Source of the DNA: Paenibacillus sp. L3-i20
Lineage (GTDB): Bacteria > Bacillota > Bacilli > Paenibacillales > Paenibacillaceae
Reading direction: 5' to 3'
Length of the DNA stretch: 64,000 bases
Assembly (NCBI RefSeq): GCF_022180385.2
Contig: NZ_BQME02000002.1
Coordinates: forward strand, 1,674,001-1,738,000
The position numbers were made by a program, and so were the translations under genes. Under the pieces are notes generated by a model. It was not told the origin of the DNA. It saw nothing but the letters and a program-made list of their open reading frames with translations, and searched no databases. Below are positions 42,449 to 52,023 of the stretch, piece by piece; within the stretch, counting starts at the first letter, position 1, and every line of letters starts with the position of its first letter.

Positions 42449-43856
42449 GCTGCAAAACCACCCTTTTTTTCGTTTCTTTGGCGAAGATCTTGCCTGGGTT
42501 GAGCAAGTTATGCGGGTCAAACGCCGCTTTAATTCCGCGCATAACCTCCATCCCTGGTGCGCCTACCTTCCATTCCAAATATGGCGCTTTGACAATGCCA
42601 ACACCGTGTTCCCCAGTTATCGTACCGCCAAGTTCTATCGAAGCTTCGAAAATTTCGGCAAAAGCTAGCTCTACTCGGTGAATCTCTTCCGCATCTCTAG
42701 CGTCGGTTGTCGCAGTAGGGTGAAGATTACCGTCACCTGCGTGACCGAAAGTAGCGATGGTGACATTATATTTTTTGGCGATTTCATTAATACGCAGTAC
42801 CATATCAGCTATTCGTGACCTCGGCACGGTTGCATCCTCCAATATCGTGGTTGGACGAAGACGAGCAAGCGCAGTAAAGGCACTTCTACGAGCAGTAAGC
42901 AGCTTCTCAGCTTCCTCTCGGCTCTCTGCCACATCAATACGATCAGCCGATTCCATCGCACAAATTTCTCTAATCAGCTCGATATCTCTTTCAACTGTCT
43001 CAGGATCTCCATCCTGCTCAATTAGAAGAATGGCTTCCATATCAAGCGGCAGTCCGAGCTTGGCAAAATCATCAACGACACGAATCGTTGGATTATCCAT
43101 AAACTCAAGCGTAGCAGGAATAATTCTAGCTTCAATAATACGTGATACCGTCCTCGCAGCACCGTACAAATCACGGTACATCGCAAGCATCGTCTTCTTA
43201 GCTCTTGGCGGAGGAATAAGCTTAAGTGTCGCCTCTGTAATAATTGCGAGTGTTCCTTCCGAACCAACAAGTAACTTAGTCAAATCATAGCCTGCCACAT
43301 CTTTCATAAGCTTGCCGCCGGTCCGGATGATACTGCCATTTGCTAAAACTGCCTCAAGACCAATAACATAATCTTTTGTAGTTCCGTATTTGAGGCCACG
43401 TAGACCACCTGAACATTCTGCTATATTCCCGCCGATCGTACTAATTTTCATACTGCTCGGATCTGGTGGATAAAACAGACCTAATCCTTCTATATGTGCG
43501 ATCAGTTCTGCAGTAATAAGTCCAGGTTGTACAGTGGCCGTCAAATTTTCTAAATCAACTTCCAAAATGCGGTTCATACGATGCATAACCATAACAACTC
43601 CACCATGTGCAGGAACAGTTCCTCCACATAAATTGGAACCTGAGCCTCTACTAACAAGCGGAATTTTATATTCATGAAGCACCTTCATAATAGCGGATAC
43701 TTCTTCGGTTGAAGCTGGATAAATGACACCATCGGGCAATGACTGTAACATTGGAGTGCCATCGTAAGAATGAGCAACTAACGCCTCTTTGTCATCGCGA
43801 AAACGAGTTCCCCCAACGATAGCACGCAGTTTAGCAGTTATTTCAGAATTTAGCAT
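42441..43856 (-). CDS. glcD: Glycolate oxidase FAD subunit
   Basis: GGAGGT is four bases before the ATG at 43856, giving 471 residues. It has the FAD-binding PLVSRGSGSNLCGGTVP and GGNIAECSGGLRGLKYG motifs, then the FAD-oxidase C domain with FGHAGDGNLHP and GEHGVG. These are typical of the VAO-family GlcD/D-lactate dehydrogenase group. The glcD-glcF pair lies opposite a FadR-type regulator, which may respond to glycolate or lactate. Confidence 0.93.
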   Translation of the reverse strand: MLNSEITAKLRAIVGGTRFRDDKEALVAHSYDGTPMLQSLPDGVIYPASTEEVSAIMKVLHEYKIPLVSRGSGSNLCGGTVPAHGGVVMVMHRMNRILEVDLENLTATVQPGLITAELIAHIEGLGLFYPPDPSSMKISTIGGNIAECSGGLRGLKYGTTKDYVIGLEAVLANGSIIRTGGKLMKDVAGYDLTKLLVGSEGTLAIITEATLKLIPPPRAKKTMLAMYRDLYGAARTVSRIIEARIIPATLEFMDNPTIRVVDDFAKLGLPLDMEAILLIEQDGDPETVERDIELIREICAMESADRIDVAESREEAEKLLTARRSAFTALARLRPTTILEDATVPRSRIADMVLRINEIAKKYNVTIATFGHAGDGNLHPTATTDARDAEEIHRVELAFAEIFEASIELGGTITGEHGVGIVKAPYLEWKVGAPGMEVMRGIKAAFDPHNLLNPGKIFAKETKKRVVLQHG

Positions 43857-43920
43857 AAGTACCTCCAACAAATAGAATAAGGATGAATATACACTAACAA
43901 AGTTGCAGATAATTGATCAG

Positions 43921-43933
43921 GTCATCAGATGAC
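43921..43933. promoter_or_regulatory. Palindromic candidate operator between glcD and the FadR-type gene
   Basis: GTCATC-A-GATGAC is a perfect 6-1-6 palindrome with the size expected for FadR/GntR-family sites. It lies centrally in the divergent promoter region. Confidence 0.45.
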
Positions 43934-44041
43934 TTTTCAAATATTATAGCTTATGCTTATACTAAAATACAGAGTCTTCTAGCCAATATTATCAATCATT
44001 CATTAAATTGAAGCACATAAAGGAATAGGAGACGGTCATTT

Positions 44042-44773
44042 ATGCAAAATATGCGGATCGAAACGGAAAGAGGACATGAAATTGTAAGCCGATTAATCCT
44101 TGAACGGATCGACAATGGATATTGGGAACCTGGTAGCAAACTCCCTTCAGTTGTAGATTTATCAACAGCATTCGGCGTTGGTCGTTCCACTGTACGTGAA
44201 GCGCTTAGTGCACTGAAAGCTATGGGCTGGCTCGATATTCGGCATGGCGGCGGTACATTTGTAAAGAAAGTATTGCCGACAGCACATTCATCGCACGGTG
44301 GTGGGTCGATATTTCAAGAAGCGGATTCCATACTCGAAATATTGGAAGTTAGGAAAGTGCTTGAAGCAGGTACGGTTTCACTTGCAGCAGAACGACGCAG
44401 CGAAGAGGATCTTGAGAAGTTGTTAATCATATTGGGTAAAATGGAGCAAGCTTTGCTCTCAAATGATACCGCTCAAGGTGAACAAGCTGATGTAGAATTT
44501 CATGCTGCAATTGCAGCCGCATCCAAAAACTCGCTGCTCATTGGACTTATGGACTCATTGTCTCAACGACTCGCTGAAACAATTGGGAAAACACGGGAAC
44601 TGCGGTTCTATCAAGAAAAAGCAAATGCCTTGCGACTACTTGAAGAGCATAGAATGATATTCCATGCGATCGAGCAGTCTAATGTTGCGGAATCCACAAG
44701 ACTAATCAGTATCCACCTTACAAAGGTTGAAGCTGAGCTTAACACGATAATCAGTGAGCAAAAACAATCATAA
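44042..44773 (+). CDS. GntR/FadR-family transcriptional regulator
   Basis: The 243-residue protein has an N-terminal winged helix (about 10-75; KLPSVVDLSTAFGVGRSTVREALSAL, in part) and an all-helical FCD ligand-binding domain (about 95-230) with EFHAAIAAAS and a late HRMIFHAI, whose His and Asp residues typically bind a metal and a carboxylate. LldR, GlcC and related regulators of lactate and glycolate genes have this form. The gene is divergent from glcDF, so control of that operon is likely. Confidence 0.88.
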   Translation: MQNMRIETERGHEIVSRLILERIDNGYWEPGSKLPSVVDLSTAFGVGRSTVREALSALKAMGWLDIRHGGGTFVKKVLPTAHSSHGGGSIFQEADSILEILEVRKVLEAGTVSLAAERRSEEDLEKLLIILGKMEQALLSNDTAQGEQADVEFHAAIAAASKNSLLIGLMDSLSQRLAETIGKTRELRFYQEKANALRLLEEHRMIFHAIEQSNVAESTRLISIHLTKVEAELNTIISEQKQS

Positions 44774-44844
44774 CCGGATAAAGTTAACTAAAGAGGTCCG
44801 CTTACAATACTAGGAGAAGCAACTACGCTGAAAGATATGTTAAA

Positions 44845-44886
44845 GAGCCCTATTCAAAGATCCAATTGGATCTTTGAATAGGGCTC
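44845..44886. terminator. Perfect 42-base palindrome, bidirectional terminator
   Basis: The arm GAGCCCTATTCAAAGATCCAA, 21 bases, is given here as GAGCCCTATTC plus AAAGATCCAA; it is followed at once by its exact complement TTGGATCTTT plus GAATAGGGCTC, with no loop. It lies between two convergent genes. Confidence 0.7.
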
Positions 44887-44898
44887 CTTCTAGATTGC

Positions 44899-45312
44899 TT
44901 ATTCCGCTACATGACTCGAATCCATATACACTGCTTCCCACAGATGGCCGTCTACGTCCTGAAAGCTCGCTGAGTACATAAAACCGTGATCAATCGGGTC
45001 TTTGGAGTGTGAACCCCCTGCGTTCAAAGCACGGCTCACAATTCCGTCTACCTCTTCTCTGCTGTCCACTCCGATAGCAAGTATAACTTCTGTAGAAGTA
45101 GCAGCGTTTGCAATCGGTTTGTTAATAAATGTTTTGAAATATTCTTCTTGTATTAACATTGCAAATATATTTTCTCCAATAATTAAACAAGCTGCATTAT
45201 CATCTGTAAACTGCTTGTTGAACTCAAACCCAACTGCGTTAAAAAAATCAATGGAAGCTTTCACATTTTGCACGGGCAAGTTAACAAAAATATTTTTTGC
45301 CAAAAGGGCCAT
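44899..45312 (-). CDS. VOC-family (glyoxalase/bleomycin resistance-like) protein
   Basis: The 137-residue protein has two beta-alpha-beta-beta-beta modules: NIFVNLPVQNVKASIDFF and later GFMYSASFQDVDGHLWEAVYMD. VOC proteins bind a metal and act as glyoxalases, dioxygenases or drug-binding proteins. The likely metal ligands (Glu in LWEA; a His earlier) cannot all be placed. It lies downstream of the TetR gene on the same strand, 108 bases away. Confidence 0.82.
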   Translation of the reverse strand: MALLAKNIFVNLPVQNVKASIDFFNAVGFEFNKQFTDDNAACLIIGENIFAMLIQEEYFKTFINKPIANAATSTEVILAIGVDSREEVDGIVSRALNAGGSHSKDPIDHGFMYSASFQDVDGHLWEAVYMDSSHVAE

Positions 45313-45420
45313 CTCTAATCACCTCATCGTTTAGTAGGAAGTTATCCCCTCGTCCTAATTTACCATAAACTTATAATACCATTAGATTAATTAAAAAATT
45401 CAATTCAAGACAAACCAAAC

Positions 45421-46002
45421 TTAACGTCCTCTCCCCAATAACAACGTAAGCATCTTCATCGTTTCTTCCATTGAATCTCTAGTATCTTCCAAATGAGCCA
45501 TCCATAGCGCAGATTCGTTCAAGGCACCTGATATAAAGTGGGCCATCGCATCTACCGACACATCACCTAACACTCCCTGTTCCTTCATAAAAACAAGTTG
45601 CTCCTTCAAGTGACGTAGCGAATTCTGTTCATCTAACTCACGCCATACGTCCCAACCTAATACTGCAGGTCCTTCAACGAGCAATATTCGTTTATTCCTT
45701 GGTTCAATAGCTGCACTCAGAAACGCACGACAGCCTTGCAATAGCTGGTCCATTAAATCGTCGCTTTTAGAAGCTTCTTCCTCTACCCGCTCCCCAACCT
45801 CTTGCTGAACGGCTTCGAGTACAGCGTGAAATAAACCTCTTTTGTTGCGAAAATGATGGTACAGCGCTCCTCTAGTTACATCGGCTTCCGTCGCAATCTG
45901 CTCCAATGCAACTTTCTCATACCCTTGCTCCGCAAATTGTTTTCTTGCAACATCGATCAGTCTGCGGTTTGTTTCGTTCGCATCGTCCTTCGTCCTTCTC
46001 AT
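45421..46002 (-). CDS. TetR-family transcriptional repressor
   Basis: The 193-residue protein has a standard TetR helix-turn-helix (about 10-57): FAEQGYEKVALEQIA, DVTRGALYHHFRNKRGLF. The C-terminal ligand domain is not recognisable. AGGAG lies upstream of the ATG, 15 bases from the stop of the upstream VOC gene, so the two genes form an operon. The palindrome at 46496-46516 is its likely operator and allows self-repression. Confidence 0.9.
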   Translation of the reverse strand: MRRTKDDANETNRRLIDVARKQFAEQGYEKVALEQIATEADVTRGALYHHFRNKRGLFHAVLEAVQQEVGERVEEEASKSDDLMDQLLQGCRAFLSAAIEPRNKRILLVEGPAVLGWDVWRELDEQNSLRHLKEQLVFMKEQGVLGDVSVDAMAHFISGALNESALWMAHLEDTRDSMEETMKMLTLLLGRGR

Positions 46003-46017
46003 GAAACTAGCTCCTGT

Positions 46018-46443
46018 CTACCATACCTTTTCATTAAATAGCTCACTTAGTTCCTCTGATGGCGGGATAATTGTAATCATATCGATAAGAATACCATTAG
46101 GATCACAAGTAATAAAATGCCTCTGACCAAAATCTTCATCTCGAATATTAAGCAATAAAGGAAGTTTACCTTTCACAATCATTCTCTCGTATGCTTCGTC
46201 CACATTTTCAACTTCAAAATTCAGCAGTAATCCTTGCGTACGTTCACGGTATCCTTCAGGAATAGTCTCATGTGCCGGATCAAGCAGCGCCAGCTCATAA
46301 GACTGCTCACCTTGTATAAGCTTTAAGCTAACATACCAATTAGATTCAAATACAGGAACAAATCCAAAATGCTCCTTATAAAAGGATGAACTTTCCGATA
46401 ATTTCTCAGTCATAATGACAGGATAAAAGCTGTTTGTTTTCAT
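46018..46443 (-). CDS. VOC-family protein co-transcribed with a TetR repressor
   Basis: With a start at the ATG at 46443 (GGGGAG ten bases upstream) the protein has 141 residues. It shows the VOC pattern [24 protein letters not shown], in part, and a late [17 protein letters not shown]. The substrate is unknown. An operator for the repressor lies just before it, so expression probably rises when the repressor binds an inducer. Confidence 0.85.
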   Translation of the reverse strand: MKTNSFYPVIMTEKLSESSSFYKEHFGFVPVFESNWYVSLKLIQGEQSYELALLDPAHETIPEGYRERTQGLLLNFEVENVDEAYERMIVKGKLPLLLNIRDEDFGQRHFITCDPNGILIDMITIIPPSEELSELFNEKVW

Positions 46444-46495
46444 TGTTTGCACGCTCCCCAATTTTATAATTCGATCTTCGGATATATGTAATTTA

Positions 46496-46516
46496 ACATA
46501 CATTCAGAATGTATGT
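46496..46516. promoter_or_regulatory. TetR-type operator palindrome
   Basis: Two perfect ten-base arms, ACATACATTC and GAATGTATGT, surround one A. The sequence resembles the operator of E. coli AcrR (TACATACAT core). It lies about 50 bases upstream of the VOC start codon. Confidence 0.75.
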
Positions 46517-46569
46517 AAATATCTCAAGAGCATTTATTCCATTTTTTATGATCTCACAGTTATTTATGG

Positions 46570-46597
46570 GCAAAAAAACCTCCGAAGAGGTTTTTTG
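46570..46597. terminator. Terminator downstream of the UvrA-like gene
   Basis: AAAAAACCTC and GAGGTTTTTT with a CGAA tetraloop form a compact stem, functional in both directions. Confidence 0.85.
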
Positions 46598-46639
46598 CTA
46601 CAATCGTTATTGAAATATTTTACGAGTTAAATCGTCCCC

Positions 46640-49144
46640 TTATTGTAGAAGCTGCTTCAAAAACTGTCCCGTATAAGAAGCTTCAACTTCTGCCACTGTC
46701 TCAGGCGTACCTTCTGCTACGATGAAGCCCCCAGCTGCTCCCCCTTCGGGACCAATATCAATAACCCAATCCGAATTCGCGATCATATTGATATTATGTT
46801 CAACAAGTATGACCGTATTGCCAGCATCAACAAGCTTGTTAAGCAATATCTCTAATTTACGAACATCTCCAGGATGCAGACCAGTGGACGGCTCATCGAG
46901 CAAATACAACGTGTGCTGGGAAGTCTTTTTGCTTAATTGTTTCGCTAGTTTGATCCTTTGTCCCTCGCCACCCGATAACGTGTTAAGTGATTGACCCCAT
47001 TTTAAATACCCAAGTCCAACCTCTGACAACAGTTTTAACGTATCATGAATCTTTTTCTGCCCCTCAAGTAAAGTCATGCTTTCTTCAATGGACATATCAA
47101 GCAGATCTGTTATGCTATGACCTTTATAAGTAACAGCAAGTACTTCTTCCTTAAAACGTCTGCCGCGACAAGCGGGACAACGCACTTCAATATCTTGCAG
47201 AAAGTGCATATGCACGGATACAACACCTAATCCTTGGCATTCCTCACATCGACCACCTTGTGTGTTGAATGAAAAATGTTTAGCTGTTAAGCCAGCTCCC
47301 TTCGCTTCCGGAAATCCAGCAAACCAATTTCTTAAATGTGTATACACATCCGTATAAGTTGCAATGTTAGAACGCTGCATGCGAGACAGTGGTGATTGAT
47401 CTACCATAATAACTGGTCCCGCGTCCTCCCAGCCTGTAATACGTTCACAACCATCCGGTTTATCCTTTTCTGGTCCTGACTCAGCAAGAAGATCGAATAA
47501 CAAGGTGGACTTACCAGAGCCAGATACTCCTGTTACCGATACTAGGCAACCAAGTGGGAAAGCAGCCGTAATGCCTTTTAAATTGCGAAGATGTGCATGA
47601 TGGACTGTTAATTGCTTACCGTTGCCTTTTCTACGTGTTGACGAATTGGAGGAAGCTTGTTTCTCTCTAAATATGTTTCCTGTGACGGATTTCGGTTGGT
47701 TCATTAGCTCCTCAAGACTTCCTTGACCAACCACTTCCCCTCCAAATTTGCCTGCTCCAGGGCCAATATCAATAATATGATCGGCAGCACGCATCACTTC
47801 CTCATCATGTTCAATAACAAGAACAGTATTACCGAGATCACGAAGCTGCTTTAGCACCTGAATGAGACCACTCGTATCGCGCGGATGAAGACCAGCTGTT
47901 GGCTCATCCAAAATATATAAGACGCCCGTCAGGCCTGAACCCAATATCGAAGCTAGTCTCAGTCTTTGAGCCTCTCCCCCAGATAACGTAATAATCGGAC
48001 GTTCAAGTGACATATACGATAACCCGGCATCAATAATACGTTTCAAACGTACGATCATATCGTATAGAATCGGTCCAACAAGTATCTCTTCCTCAGTCGA
48101 TAATTCAACCTTCAACTGCTCCAGCCATTCTAAAGTGACACCTAAAGCACGTGAAGAAGCCTCATGTATAGCAAGTCCATTTACTTTGACAAGTAGGCTT
48201 TCCTTACGTAATTTCGCACCGTGGCAACTCGTACAAACTCTCTGCTTGAACAGTGAAGATTCTGTTGAGTCTCCACCTTTTTCGCTATATCTTCTCCAGA
48301 TGCTAGTTACTACACCTTCAAACTTTCCTTGCGTTACCGCTTTAGGTGGTTTCTTATTTGGAAAATGTGCGACAAACGTCTCGCTCTCCGCACCGTAGTA
48401 AAGCAAATCAAGCATGGCAGTGTCGTAGTTTTGTAGTGGAGTATGTTCGTCAAAGGACAAGCCGTAGTAAAGAGCAGCCGCTTTTAAAATAGACACATTA
48501 TAGTCGACATACATCCCTTGCCATAATCTAATCCCCCCATCACGAATACTTTTTTCTTTATCAAATAGGGCATCTATATCCAAGCTTGCTACATGACCAA
48601 GCCCACTGCACTCTTGACAAGCACCCTCTGGTTTGTTGAACGAAAAGTGAGACATTGTCAGTTTGTCTAGCGAATGACCGCAAGCCCCACAATGCACCTT
48701 CTGATTATAGTCAGTATCGTCCTCATCATCTGAGACAAGCTTGGCACTTGGCTGCCCACCAATAATAGGCTTGACGCTTTCGCCACAGGCAGGACATGGA
48801 CGTTCCCCAAGCTTTGCATAAAGAATACGCATCAACGTATATATATCAGTGACAGTCCCGATCGTTGAGCGCGGGTTACGATTAGTAACATGCTGCCCGA
48901 CACTAATTGAAGGGGACAAGCCTTCGATGGCATCCACTTTTGGCTTGCTAACATCTTCGGATACCATCCCCATTGATTCCATGTACTGTCTTTGACATTC
49001 CCTTTGTAACGTATCCATTGCTAAAGTAGATTTTCCTGAACCCGAAGGCCCCGTTACAACGACCAACTTATGCTTAGGTATTTCGAGCGAAATATTTTTT
49101 AAATTGTTTTCTCTTGCACCACGAATTTTAATTGTTCCGAACAC
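46640..49144 (-). CDS. UvrA-like ABC ATPase (class II, UvrA2-type)
   Basis: GGAGG seven bases before a GTG at 49144 sets the start; an ATG 30 bases upstream lies before the ribosome binding site. The 834-residue protein has two ATP-binding halves (GPSGSGKST and GVSGSGKST) with two ABC signatures ([13 protein letters not shown] and [13 protein letters not shown]). Zinc motifs CPACGE and CGACGHSL and the later CEECQG and CPACRG are present. It is shorter than canonical UvrA (about 950 residues), as are the UvrA2/DrrC paralogues that protect from DNA-binding antibiotics. Confidence 0.9.
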   Translation of the reverse strand: MFGTIKIRGARENNLKNISLEIPKHKLVVVTGPSGSGKSTLAMDTLQRECQRQYMESMGMVSEDVSKPKVDAIEGLSPSISVGQHVTNRNPRSTIGTVTDIYTLMRILYAKLGERPCPACGESVKPIIGGQPSAKLVSDDEDDTDYNQKVHCGACGHSLDKLTMSHFSFNKPEGACQECSGLGHVASLDIDALFDKEKSIRDGGIRLWQGMYVDYNVSILKAAALYYGLSFDEHTPLQNYDTAMLDLLYYGAESETFVAHFPNKKPPKAVTQGKFEGVVTSIWRRYSEKGGDSTESSLFKQRVCTSCHGAKLRKESLLVKVNGLAIHEASSRALGVTLEWLEQLKVELSTEEEILVGPILYDMIVRLKRIIDAGLSYMSLERPIITLSGGEAQRLRLASILGSGLTGVLYILDEPTAGLHPRDTSGLIQVLKQLRDLGNTVLVIEHDEEVMRAADHIIDIGPGAGKFGGEVVGQGSLEELMNQPKSVTGNIFREKQASSNSSTRRKGNGKQLTVHHAHLRNLKGITAAFPLGCLVSVTGVSGSGKSTLLFDLLAESGPEKDKPDGCERITGWEDAGPVIMVDQSPLSRMQRSNIATYTDVYTHLRNWFAGFPEAKGAGLTAKHFSFNTQGGRCEECQGLGVVSVHMHFLQDIEVRCPACRGRRFKEEVLAVTYKGHSITDLLDMSIEESMTLLEGQKKIHDTLKLLSEVGLGYLKWGQSLNTLSGGEGQRIKLAKQLSKKTSQHTLYLLDEPSTGLHPGDVRKLEILLNKLVDAGNTVILVEHNINMIANSDWVIDIGPEGGAAGGFIVAEGTPETVAEVEASYTGQFLKQLLQ

Positions 49145-49340
49145 CTTATAGCCTCCTTGACTTTCACCAATCATTTGACGATCAATTTCATTTTACAACA
49201 TTCATGCAAATGCAAAGGTTAGGACAATAAAAGGTTAAATAATAAGACTTTCTTTTTAAAAGTTTGCCACATTACTTTAATCTTTAAATTCAATGTTAGA
49301 AGCTCATTTAACTTGTCACAGCGCTTGTCACACATTTATG

Positions 49341-49382
49341 CAAAAAAACGGACCCCGTTGTCAACGTGCAACAACAAAGTCC
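49341..49382 (-). terminator. Terminator of the decayed TetR gene
   Basis: GGAC...GTTGT pairs with ACAAC...GTCC, followed on the minus strand by CGTTTTTTTG. Confidence 0.65.
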
Positions 49383-49394
49383 CTCCTTGTTTGA

Positions 49395-49640
49395 CTAGTT
49401 ACAAATGGAATCCAGATTCAGTTTAATGACGTCAATGATTTTATCCCTGCTAATGCGCTCTGGATCTAATAGTGCGTGTAGTGCAATACCATCAATAAGC
49501 GCATATAATCGCTCAATTTCGAGTGATAGAACTAAACCTTTTTTTAATAACTCAAACTGATCCATTGACTCCATTAAAGAAAGCAAGCCCTCAATCAGTT
49601 ACTTTATTTGGCCCAAGTCCGAGAAAAAATAAGGTGAAAA
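49395..49640 (-). pseudogene. Remnant of a TetR-family regulator (C-terminal part)
   Basis: A frame of 63 codons encodes ERLYALIDGIALHALLDPER, which is the typical last helix region of TetR-family ligand domains, ending in KLNLDSICN. The DNA-binding half is missing. Upstream, a second frame reads GLGPNKVTD and would join this one after a single-base shift near 49600, so a frameshifted longer remnant is possible. Read as a decayed gene that retained its terminator. Confidence 0.55.
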
Positions 49641-49761
49641 GATAAATGAACTCCGCTCCTTATCTATTAACAAATACACCTATAGCTTGATTTCTATACA
49701 TGAAGCAACCGCTATTACCCGATCTTTCTCACATAGAGACGAACAATAAACATTTATACGA

Positions 49762-50838
49762 TTATGAGCAACTCTGACCCTGACAACCACTTGTATCTAG
49801 CGTATGCCCGCAACCTGTTTCAATGTCTAGATGGCTAGTATTCAGCGCATTTAGCTCAATTTCAAAGCCCATATCTTCGATTAATTGATGGTCATCTTTA
49901 ATCTCTTGCCCTGCCGTCGTCAAATAATCACCAGCGAATAGCGAGTTCGCGGCATATAACGATAATGGCTGTAGACCTCTCAAGTTCACTTCACGCCCAC
50001 CAGCAACCCGAATTTCTTTCGTAGGACAAATAAAGCGGAATAAGGCCAAAACTTTTAATGATTTAATAGGTGCTGTAGTTCCCGCATTCTCCATTGGTGT
50101 ACCAGGAATGGCATTCAGGAAATTAATCGGAATCGAATCGGCATCCAATTCTCGAAGTGCATAAGCCATTTCTACAATCTCTCGATTACTTTCACCCATC
50201 CCTATAATGACGCCAGAACAAGGTGACATGCCGCTATATTTTGCCCGCTGAACCGTCTCAACACGCTGATCATATGTATGAGTTGTTGTAATGGAGGGAT
50301 AATTTTCTCTACTTGTGTTCAAATTATGATTATAACGGTGTACGCCAGCGTCTGCTAACAGTTCTGCTTGATTTTCTTTCAAAATACCAAGACATGCACA
50401 AATTTTCAATGGCATCGTTTCCCTTATTTCCCTCACTGCTTCAATAACTTGACGAAGCTCTCGATCTGTAGGTCCTTTACCTGCAGCTACTATACAATAG
50501 GTACCCGCTTTGCGAGCTAGTGCTTCCCTCGCTCCTGCAAGTAGTGTTTCTTTATCTAGCAACGAATATTTTTTTACCGGCGCTGTCGAAACAATCGATT
50601 GTGAGCAATAGCCGCAGTCTTCCGGACAAAGACCGCTTTTAGCATTAATGATCATATTGAGTTTTACTTTTTTTCCGAAATAATACTTTCTCACATAGAA
50701 AGAAGCTTGCATAATTGGTAATAATTCATCATCTGGAGCTTCCAAAATAGCTAATCCTTCATCTACTGTAAGAAGTTCACCAAGAAGCGCTTTCTCTGCT
50801 AAGGATTCCCAATTTAATGTTGATTGGCTTATATTCAT
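49762..50838 (-). CDS. bioB: Biotin synthase
   Basis: GAGGAGG eight bases before the ATG at 50838 gives 358 residues. The radical SAM cysteines lie in CPEDCGYCSQS, and conserved BioB elements ICACLG, YNHNLNTSRENYPSI and CSGVIIGMGES are present. It inserts sulfur into dethiobiotin. A BirA-like box lies upstream, and no other bio gene is close by, so this is a single-gene unit. Confidence 0.95.
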   Translation of the reverse strand: MNISQSTLNWESLAEKALLGELLTVDEGLAILEAPDDELLPIMQASFYVRKYYFGKKVKLNMIINAKSGLCPEDCGYCSQSIVSTAPVKKYSLLDKETLLAGAREALARKAGTYCIVAAGKGPTDRELRQVIEAVREIRETMPLKICACLGILKENQAELLADAGVHRYNHNLNTSRENYPSITTTHTYDQRVETVQRAKYSGMSPCSGVIIGMGESNREIVEMAYALRELDADSIPINFLNAIPGTPMENAGTTAPIKSLKVLALFRFICPTKEIRVAGGREVNLRGLQPLSLYAANSLFAGDYLTTAGQEIKDDHQLIEDMGFEIELNALNTSHLDIETGCGHTLDTSGCQGQSCS

Positions 50839-50874
50839 AAGAATATCCTCCTCTATTCGATTCATTCACCCATA

Positions 50875-50908
50875 TTGTAAACTAATTTTAATATAATTTG
50901 GTTAACAA
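50875..50908 (-). promoter_or_regulatory. BirA-like biotin operator upstream of bioB
   Basis: TTGTAAAC (50875-50882) and GTTAACAA (50901-50908) are the half-sites of a BirA box, here 18 bases apart instead of the usual 14-16. It lies 37 bases upstream of the bioB start, so biotin-bound BirA should repress it. Confidence 0.7.
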
Positions 50909-50976
50909 TATAGCTAAGTAATTTTACCAAATGAGTGGATAGCTGTAAAGATGCTTCAATTGGAAGAAATTGTACT

Positions 50977-51005
50977 TTGACAAAGATCTTCTATCTCTAT
51001 AGACT
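50977..51005 (+). promoter_or_regulatory. Sigma-A promoter of the iron-siderophore importer
   Basis: TTGACA (50977-50982) and TAGACT (51000-51005) are 17 bases apart, and the Fur box follows 14 bases later. Confidence 0.6.
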
Positions 51006-51019
51006 AGGCTGAGTGAAGT

Positions 51020-51034
51020 TGATAATCATTATCA
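51020..51034 (+). promoter_or_regulatory. Fur box (7-1-7)
   Basis: TGATAAT-C-ATTATCA is a perfect 7-1-7 inverted repeat, the B. subtilis Fur consensus core. It lies between the promoter and the ATG of the solute-binding gene at 51060. Confidence 0.88.
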
Positions 51035-51059
51035 CCAAGAGAAAAAGGGGAGTTTCAAA

Positions 51060-52004
51060 ATGAAAAAAATATTATTACCATTTGCTCTAATATTGATGCT
51101 GCTAGTCAGCGCTTGTGGTGGAGCAAACAGCAATGACCCTGCAAAAAACACAACTAGTACAGCCAAGCCTTCTCCATCCGATAACAAGACTGGAACATTT
51201 ACATACGAATCTCAAAAAGGACCTGTAGTCGTTCCTGCGAATCCACAACGTGTGGTCGTTCTTTCTTCTTTTGCCGGTAACGTAATGGCACTGGGTGTAA
51301 ATCTTGTAGGTGTTGATTCTTGGTCCAAGCTTAACACTAACTATGACAAATATATTAAAGACGCTGCGGAAGTTACGGATGAAAACCTTGAGAAGATCAT
51401 CGAACTTAATCCTGATCTAATCATTGGCCTAGACACGATCAAAAACATTGAGAAAATTAAAGAAATCGCCCCAACTGTAGTATTCACTTACGGTAAACTT
51501 GACTATTTGTCACAGCATGTTGAAATTGGAAAACTACTAAACAAAGAAAAAGAAGCTCAAGCTTGGGTTGACGACTTCAAACAACGTGCTCAGAAAGCTG
51601 GAGTAGAAATTAAAGCGAAAATCGGTGCAGACAAAACTATTTCTGTAGTCGAAAGCTTTAACAAACAACTATACGTATTCGGCGATAACTGGGGTCGTGG
51701 CACGGAAATTCTTTATCAAGAAATGAAATTGGCTATGCCTGAAAAAGTAAAAGCAAATGCTTTGAAAGACGGATATTATGCGATATCTCCAGAAGTTCTT
51801 CCAGACTACATGGGTGATTACGTTATAATGAGTAAATATACTGAGAGCGATATGTCGTTCCAAGAAACAGAGTCATACAAAAACATTCCTGCAGTAAAAA
51901 ACAAACAAGTTTTTGATGTAAATGGCAATCAATTCTATTTCAATGATCCGCTTACATTGGAAATCCAACTGAATTTCTTTATTGAAAAGCTGTTGGGTAA
52001 ATAA
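51060..52004 (+). CDS. Iron-siderophore ABC transporter, solute-binding lipoprotein
   Basis: The 314-residue protein has a lipoprotein signal ending in LVSAC (Cys19) and a Ser/Thr/Lys-rich linker, then the two-lobed type III binding fold: RVVVLSSFAGNVMALGVNLVGV (in part), ELNPDLIIGL, and IAPTVVFTYGKLD. It resembles FeuA/FhuD-like ferric-siderophore receptors. The Fur box upstream fits iron-repressed expression, and the two permease genes follow at once. Confidence 0.9.
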   Translation: MKKILLPFALILMLLVSACGGANSNDPAKNTTSTAKPSPSDNKTGTFTYESQKGPVVVPANPQRVVVLSSFAGNVMALGVNLVGVDSWSKLNTNYDKYIKDAAEVTDENLEKIIELNPDLIIGLDTIKNIEKIKEIAPTVVFTYGKLDYLSQHVEIGKLLNKEKEAQAWVDDFKQRAQKAGVEIKAKIGADKTISVVESFNKQLYVFGDNWGRGTEILYQEMKLAMPEKVKANALKDGYYAISPEVLPDYMGDYVIMSKYTESDMSFQETESYKNIPAVKNKQVFDVNGNQFYFNDPLTLEIQLNFFIEKLLGK

Positions 52005-52023
52005 TTTTGTGGGACAACTACCT

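Noticed and set aside
42757-43290. Long Ser-rich open frame opposite glcD
   Set aside because: Its composition is a frame shadow of glcD, whose motifs are complete.
49145-49174. ATG start of the UvrA-like gene
   Set aside because: The strong GGAGG lies downstream of it and fits the GTG at 49144.
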